Translations under genes and position numbers: made by a program
The notes under the pieces: model-generated
What the model was told of the DNA's origin: nothing
Databases searched by the model: none
What the model saw: only the letters and a program-made list of their open reading frames with translations
Part shown: in pieces, positions 58,430 to 64,000 of the stretch
Numbering within the stretch: position 1 is the first letter of the stretch
Layout of the letters: the number at the start of each line of letters is the position of its first letter
Assembly: GCA_021018995.1 (NCBI GenBank)
Contig: CM037588.1
Span: 138,629,725 to 138,693,724, forward strand
Reading direction: 5' to 3'
Length of the DNA: 64,000 bases
Source: Chloranthus sessilifolius
Taxonomy: Eukaryota > Streptophyta > Magnoliopsida > Chloranthales > Chloranthaceae

Positions 58430-60017
58430 ATGCCGCAGAAAACCCGATTGTCTTCGAAGAAGGTGACCTCTAAACTCTCGGTTCGACATAAGAACGCCGC
58501 ACCACCACCACCTACCCCATCGCCGGTGAGGACTCCATCACCGTCGGCATCGGAGACCACCTCCGGTTCGACGAGCGCATCCTCGCGCGAGTCTTCACGC
58601 AAATCGACACCCATGCCGCCACCACCCACTAACGTACTACAACCCAATGAGTGGTGGGAGGCGAAGACCTTTGAGGTCGAATACATCATCGACCCAACCC
58701 TCTTTACGAATCCCGATGTACCGGGCGAGACCCAATGGGCTCGCAACTACCTCCAAAATGCCGGTCTCTGCAACCTTCTCAAACCAATTCGGGGTTCCTA
58801 CTACCCTAGATTAGTTAGATTGTTTGGCCCGCCAGCACGTGGTTTTGACCAAGATAGAGGGTCGAGACTACACCATTACCCGTCGCCACATACACGAGGT
58901 ACTCGAGTGTTACCTCGATTTCACCCCAGAGACCACCTTCTTCCCACCCTTTGAAGAGGAAGTTAAATTTGAAGAGATTATGATCCGCATGACTAACGGG
59001 AAAAAGGGGTCAGGATCCTCCATCAAGAGGGTCGACCTTCCCCACTACATGTGGATGCTTGATTCCATAATCAAGTGTAACCTCTACCCGTTGCGGCACG
59101 ACACCGAGCGGATTGAGGTAGTGCAACAGGCACTATATGCAGCCTTTTGTGGCCGGTGGTTCGACGCGACCATGTTCATCCTAGAGGGGATAAAGTATAT
59201 AAAAGGAAAACTAATGAAGGGCAACTTGAGGCCCAAGGAGAAAATGCCGTATGCTCGGTTGATCTCGAGCATGTTGGAGTATTACTCTAACACTCCTGAG
59301 TATGCGGTATCGCCCCACGAGGTGCGGGCGACGGACCGAGTGAAGACATTTTCGAAGTCTTCATGGAGCCGTAGTTATAACTTGTTGAAGAGGACCCTAC
59401 CGGCTCCGGGTCCAGTTCCAACAGCAGCAGCAGCGGCAGTAGCACCACCACCACCCCCACCACCACATCAGGACCCACCCGTGGGTGGGGTTCACCCGGC
59501 TGAGCCTTCAGCGGAGGGGGCACCCTCTCATACCGCCGCTTCACCGACACATTGACCCATTCCGATTTCCTACACCCACATCATCCTACCGCCGGCGCGC
59601 AGCTCAATCCGGCCCTACCATCGAGGAGGTGTTGGCACGTATGGAGGCCAACAACGAACGGATGAACCGGAGGATGGACTTCCTTATGTTCCATACGCTC
59701 CGCTACATCTACCCGTCCGACTATCAGCGATACTTAGCTCAGGAGGAGGAGTGGACCACGGGACGGATCGCCTTCCATAGGGGTCCCGTCTTCCGTCCGA
59801 CCACTGCGACTACCGGCTATTTGGTACTTCCCTTACGCACCCGGTTTACGCCGACCAGAGGCATGATCCACACTGCTACCTCGACCACCCACCGGCTCCA
59901 GCAGACCCGCCCTTTGCCCCATAGCTCCTCGGATGGGCGACTGCTCCACCACCCGACCTGCCTGACGAGGGGACGGCATGAGCCTTGTGCTCTCATCTTC
60001 TTTTTGAGTGGTTTCCT
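58430..60017 (+). pseudogene. ORFX-D of element F: 3' ORF, putative plant transposon protein family
   Basis: ATG 58430 starts MPQKTRLSSKKVTSKLSV, a basic Ser/Pro-rich N-terminus. PNEWWEAKTFEVEYI and YYPRLVRLF follow, then a frameshift near 58830. The core (58824-59400) is otherwise open: KIEGRDYTITRRHIHEVLE, MIRMTNGKKGSGSSI, YMWMLDSIIKCNLYPL, VVQQALYAAFCGRWFDA and MPYARLISSMLEYY. A Pro/Ala-rich linker, a second frameshift near 59540 and a coiled-coil-like MEANNERMNRRMDFLMF come next. A third frame break near 59820 damages the tail. A strong donor-like CTT|GTAAGTATG lies at 60017/60018. The compatible LTR acceptor is at 62326/62327. It is homologous to ORFX-A, -B and -C and sits in the same place. 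Confidence 0.78.
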
Positions 60018-60255
60018 TGTAAGTATGAGTGTTTGTATGCCAACCTATCTGGCAATTTGTAAAAATTTTCAGACACTTAATAGAAATCACAAATTTTGGT
60101 GTAAATTTTCCAGTATCACCGTATTTTCTATTCTATACTTGTATTTTTTGTACTTGCCTTGCTATATCTGGAATCGACTGGACCACCTCACCTGAGAGTG
60201 TGGGGGGGGGGCTAGACCAACGCACCCTTGGGTTATTTTCGAGGACAATAATTCC

Positions 60256-60269
60256 CAAGGTGGGGAGGA
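60256..60269 (+). other. Polypurine tract of element F
   Basis: AAGGTGGGGAGGA lies directly before the 3' LTR. The same purine-rich stretch precedes the LTRs at 2164, 11236 and, on the minus strand, 42593. Confidence 0.8.
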
Positions 60270-62788
60270 TATAATATCCCGAAAAAATTATGTTAAACAA
60301 TGACCTCGGGATCCATGCCCGACCGGCATAGGTTTGACCAAATAGGAGTTCAATAGTTGGCATAGGGTGCGATGAACGGATGAGATGTGAGAATTCGAGT
60401 GAATGTGTGGAGATTGATATAAATCCGAAGTCACATACACCTATTACGGTGCATGTGCTAAATACACAAGTTTGAGGGGAGATAAAAGGGTTTAATAACC
60501 CTAAAATCAATGTTGGTTGTTGAGAGAGAGTAAAGAAGAGAGAGAGAGAGAGGAGTAAAGAAGGTGGGTGATTAAGGAGTTATTGCAACGGTTTGGAAGG
60601 AGGATTCAAGCACTTAACACCGGATTCAACGCGAAGGATCCGCTAGAAGCAAAGCTGGAACCCTAGCCTTTCCAACCCCTTTGACCAAATCAATTGGAGA
60701 TTGATTGAAGGTAAAATTCTTGTAAATTAAATGCATAGATTGAAGGGTTTAAATTATAGTTAGAAATAGCTACAATCATAGGATAATGGCTTAGAAAAGA
60801 AAGAGAAATCAGTTGGAAGAAGATTGGGAAGAACAGCCCAAAAGGGCGCTGAATCTGGCCATTTTGATTAATCGAAAGTGAGATTCGATTAATCGATTTT
60901 TGCCAAGAAGTTGAAAAGTCAAAAGACACGATTTCGATTAATCGAACTGAGTTTCGATTAATCGACTTTGGATTTTGATTAATCGATTTTAGAGTCGATT
61001 AATCGACTGGGAACCTCCAGTGGATGGAGAAATGTAGTCTGGGGAAATCGACTAATCGAATTGGGATTTCGATTAGTCGATTTTAAATTTCGATTAATCG
61101 AGTTCGGTTCGATTAATTGATTTTGGGAATTCGATTACTCGAATTGAGATTCGAATGGATAGAGTAGAGAGTTTTGATTAATCGAATTGGGATTCGATTA
61201 ATCGAATGGGAATCTCGATTAATCGAATTTGGGAATCGATTAATCGACTTTGAGTTTCGATTAATCGATTTTGGGAATCGATTAATCGAATCATATTCGA
61301 TTAATCGACTTTGGAGTTCAATTAATCGACTGTGTCAGTTTTGTTGAATTTTTTTAGTTTGACTTCAAGATTCTCGGGGGGTCTTGGACCTTCCTTATTG
61401 CATCTTTAGTGATGTATTGCATGTATTATATTGTACCATAGGTGGTACGTGTGAGCTTGAGCACAAGGAGCCACAGGGACCTTGATGCATGATCAAACAG
61501 AGACTTGAGGTAAGAGCATGTATGTAGTGATATAGAATTCAATTCAAACTATTTTTGTTTCTTAAGAGTTTATAAAAAGTGTGCGTGTGTGACATATAAA
61601 AGAGTAATCATAATGAGCCATCCCCAGGGGATGAGGAAGTAAAGAAATAAGAGCATCAGGTGTGATGCAAGTGAATGGATACATCCCACGGATGTATCCA
61701 AGATTGAATTATGTCTGGTAAGGCCTAACTGATATAAGATAGCACACTTACACGGTGAATAACTATATGTAAAGCATCTGATATTTTTATTATTTGAGGT
61801 TTAATAGGATACCCCACAGACGTGGCGGGATACCCACGACTGACGCGGCAGGATATCCGTGACCGATATGGCGGCGAAACCGTAAGCCAGTGCGGAGGCT
61901 TATCCGTACATAGTAAGTACACCCCAGGGGTGTTGAATTGAGAAAAGTGAAACTCCGCCATCAATTCACAGGGGAAAGGGGCTTGGGTACTATTTGTATT
62001 CCCAGGAAATACGTTTAAAACTGTCTATATAGATGACGATGAAGGGTATCTCATCGGGGCTCGATGCTATATTGCTCGGGGATTACTTAAGTTGAAAAGG
62101 TTAAGTTTTGCTTTAGGCCTTTTCAGTGTCATTCATGAATAATTAAAAGACCTGAGTAAACTACCAGTAAAATATGATTCTTTTCAACTGTTTTCATCAG
62201 TAACTGCATAGACACATCATGCATGGCATATCATGGAATATATGTGAGTTATAATTTATATGTTCAATTGTGTTCTATTCCCTATTGAGCTAGGATGTAG
62301 CTCACCCTTTTGACTATACGTCACAGGTCCATTGTTTGCAGCTGTTGACGCTTCAGGGGGCGTTGACCCTGGTGAGTCAGACCCGGTACCTGCTGACGAG
62401 TTAGAGCCACCTCCAGAGGACTTCTTCTAGAGGACTCTGTTGCGCAGCTTTGAGAGTTTTGTGAGATTATTGGCGCGGCTTGGTATGTCAAGCCTGATTT
62501 TTGGTTAAACAATGTAATTAAAGTTTGAGATTATTCTTTTAGGCGAACCATCTGTGATGATTAACTATCATCGATGGTTCAGATCGGTTCTCCATTCATG
62601 CAGAGGCATGAGGGTAGAACTGTCTTTTGAAAGGTTTTAAAATGATATTTATTCTGCAATTCTAATTACTATTTTCAGTTCATTATTGTTGCTTGATATA
62701 CTAGTGTTCCGTGCTTAGTCAAGGGGCACGGTCAAGATGATCGTGCTGATGGCACGGGTTTCAGGGTGCCGAAATCCGGGCTGTCACA
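60270..62788 (+). mobile_element. 3' LTR of element F
   Basis: A 2519-bp LTR, collinear with the 5' copy, whose initial TG has become TA. It ends CCGGGCTGTCACA and is followed by the AGCTC duplication. The palindrome array is at 60863-61330. The acceptor-like box ends TCACAG at 62326, and its phase-1 frame (GPLFAAVDASGGVDPGESD, then PVPADELEPPPEDFF) is open to TAG 62428-62430. Confidence 0.92.
60863..61330. repeat. Palindrome array in 3' LTR of element F
   Basis: About 19 copies of TCGATTAATCGA and variants, collinear with 50238-50688. Confidence 0.9.
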
Positions 62789-62793
62789 AGCTC

Positions 62794-63613
62794 TCTACCG
62801 GTCTCTCCTCTTGAATATCCTCTCGATGTCCTCCTCAGCTATTAGGGCTTTTGCCATCACCCCTGCATTGGTCTCAAGCTCAAGGACTGAGATCCTTTCA
62901 TAAATGTTTGGCCTCAGGCCAAGTTGAAATTTCATGGCCTTCATCAACTTGGTGGCCACATGCTGAAGTGCAAACCTCAAGAGTCTATCGAACTCAGCCC
63001 CGTACTCTCGCACCGTCATTTTGTTCTGCTCCAGTTTTATAAACTAGACTTCCCACTGATGACGTATGATCTTCAAAAAGTATTGATCATTAAACATCTC
63101 CACAAATTCTGCCCAGGTCTATGGAGTATTAGGAATCTCCTGCTCCCTGGTTCTAGGTACAGACTTCCACCATGGGTCAACCTCTCCATCTAACTTGAAG
63201 GGTGCCTATCGAACCTTCTCGAATTCGATGCATTATAGCACATCAAAGATCTTTTCCATCTCGTTCAGCCAAACCTCTGCCTCAATCGGATCAGTTTGAC
63301 CCAAAAAATTAGGAGGATGCATCCTCCTAAACTCTGCAAACCCAGAGGGTTGATGTCTGACTGCTAATAACTTTTCCTCTTGAGCTATCGTAGCAGTCTA
63401 CTGAGTCATAGAGGCTGTCTGCTGAGCCATATTGTTGGTCAATGCTTCCAGCACTTGATCAACATTCCCAGCTCGAGTTCTTCCCCTAATAGGAATATTA
63501 TTAGGATTGGTAGTAATCTCTATTCCTCAAGATGTATCGACACCTTTAAGTATATCCTCAAACTGAATCATCCTAGGTCCTTCTCTTCCTCTTCCTCGAA
63601 ATCTTGGGGCCAT
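62794..63613 (-). pseudogene. gag: Element E gag, N-terminal part (upstream of the F insertion)
   Basis: The minus-strand ATG at 63613 opens MAPRFRGRGREGPRM, close to element C gag. It continues with NNMAQQTASM, SGFAEFRRMHPP, EMEKIFDVL, PWWKSVPRTREQE and KMTVREYGAEFDRLL, and ends at KRRDR where element F interrupts it. Several stops occur, for example in TMTQ/TATIAQ and in the VL/CIE region. It is the same gene as 49174-49642. Confidence 0.87.
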
Positions 63614-63709
63614 GCTGATCTATCATGGTTAACCACAATAATATTTGATCAGTATTAATTGTAAAGACAATCATGCCCATAGTCCTATGACATCTGGATC
63701 TAGAGCTAT

Positions 63710-63722
63710 TCTCTTATGCCAA
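63710..63722 (-). other. Decayed primer-binding site of element E
   Basis: The minus strand reads TTGGCATAAGAGA next to the LTR end, versus the expected TTGGTATCAGAGC. The location, one base from the LTR terminus, supports the call. Confidence 0.75.
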
Positions 63723-63723
63723 C

Positions 63724-64000
63724 TGTGACTACTCGTCTTTCCCGATTCCTAAATGCCGGGAAGGAAGGCTCGCCAACCTATCGATAAATCGATAAGCCAG
63801 AAATTATTCATACATATATCAGAGTATAACAAAAGATCTTCATTTCTATGCCAAAAAGCAAGACAAAATAACAGTTCTAATTCCATGTGAAAACGCATGA
63901 ACAAAAGAATCGAAATGAATCACCGAAACATGGTTCATAAAAAAAAATATAATAATTACAAAACAAATAGGTCGGATGTACCAAGCCCAAAACTAGTCTC
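63724..64000 (-). mobile_element. 5' LTR of element E (continues beyond the window)
   Basis: The terminal 277 bp match 40300-40575 closely, including the CTAGTCTC stretch at the window end. This pairs with the 3' LTR at 40300-42593 and shows that element E spans at least 40300 to 64000 with F nested inside. Confidence 0.9.

Larger units (their letters stand above)
49643..62788 (+). mobile_element. Element F: complete 13.1-kb chromovirus-like LTR retrotransposon with a 3' ORF
   Basis: The element is bounded by LTRs and by identical 5-bp duplications AGCTC (49638-49642 and 62789-62793), so it inserted whole into the gag of element E. Order: 5' LTR (49643-52170), PBS, gag, intron, pol, palindrome array (57438-58190), ORFX-D, polypurine tract, 3' LTR (60270-62788). 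The two LTRs differ by scattered substitutions and a 30-40 bp indel near 50860/61515, so insertion is not recent, yet this is the youngest event in the nest. Confidence 0.93.

Overview
The window is repeat-rich nuclear DNA from a flowering plant. It shows nested Ty3/gypsy elements of the chromovirus (Tekay/Del-like) type, 5'-truncated LINE-1 copies with poly-A tails, MITEs, a small CACTA element, and one spliced host gene of the DUF1223 family. Nothing looks bacterial, and I could not identify the species. Element names A to F below are mine.

Layout. (1) 1-4612: 3' end of element A (+): palindrome array, a degenerate 3' ORF (called ORFX here), and a truncated LTR. (2) 4613-12483: element B (+): damaged 5' LTR, pol pseudogene, palindrome array, ORFX, 3' LTR; gag is deleted. 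(3) 12484-19200: element C (-): pol and gag pseudogenes, PBS and a 2.2-kb LTR; its 3' part is missing. (4) 19201-24018: TRIM-like tandem repeat, (TA)n and LINE-1 copy 1, which has a target-site duplication. (5) 24743-27903: the only convincing host gene, DUF1223, two exons, with a MITE in its intron. (6) 28000-35560: foldback elements, low-complexity DNA and LINE-1 copy 2. (7) 35561-39032: solo LTR D (+), then a tiny CACTA element. (8) 40300 to beyond 64000: element E (-), split inside gag by the complete element F (+, 49643-62788), which is flanked by a perfect AGCTC target duplication.

How the parts fit together. Elements A, B, E and F share an unusual plan: LTR - gag - pol - palindrome array - ORFX - LTR. 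ORFX is non-viral in appearance, sits in the env position, and resembles the family annotated as putative plant transposon protein. Each family uses its own 12-bp palindrome: A/B TTGATCGATCAA, F TCGATTAATCGA, E TCGAACGTTCGA. The same palindrome recurs at two places in each element, in the LTR and immediately upstream of ORFX. LTR C has its own palindrome too, but its 3' region lies outside what survives. LTRs A, C, D, E and F share a fixed order: TATA region, array, ATATCCGTG-type repeats, a conserved splice-acceptor-like box, then a short mostly acidic open frame. ORFX of A and B ends in a phase-1 splice donor compatible with that acceptor.

My leading hypothesis is that ORFX is a self-encoded, sequence-specific regulator that co-evolves with its palindromes, similar in logic to the VANC anti-silencing proteins of VANDAL transposons. 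This is inference. All visible copies are broken, and in the copies I compared closely most stop codons look like C-to-T or G-to-A changes, as expected of old methylated elements.
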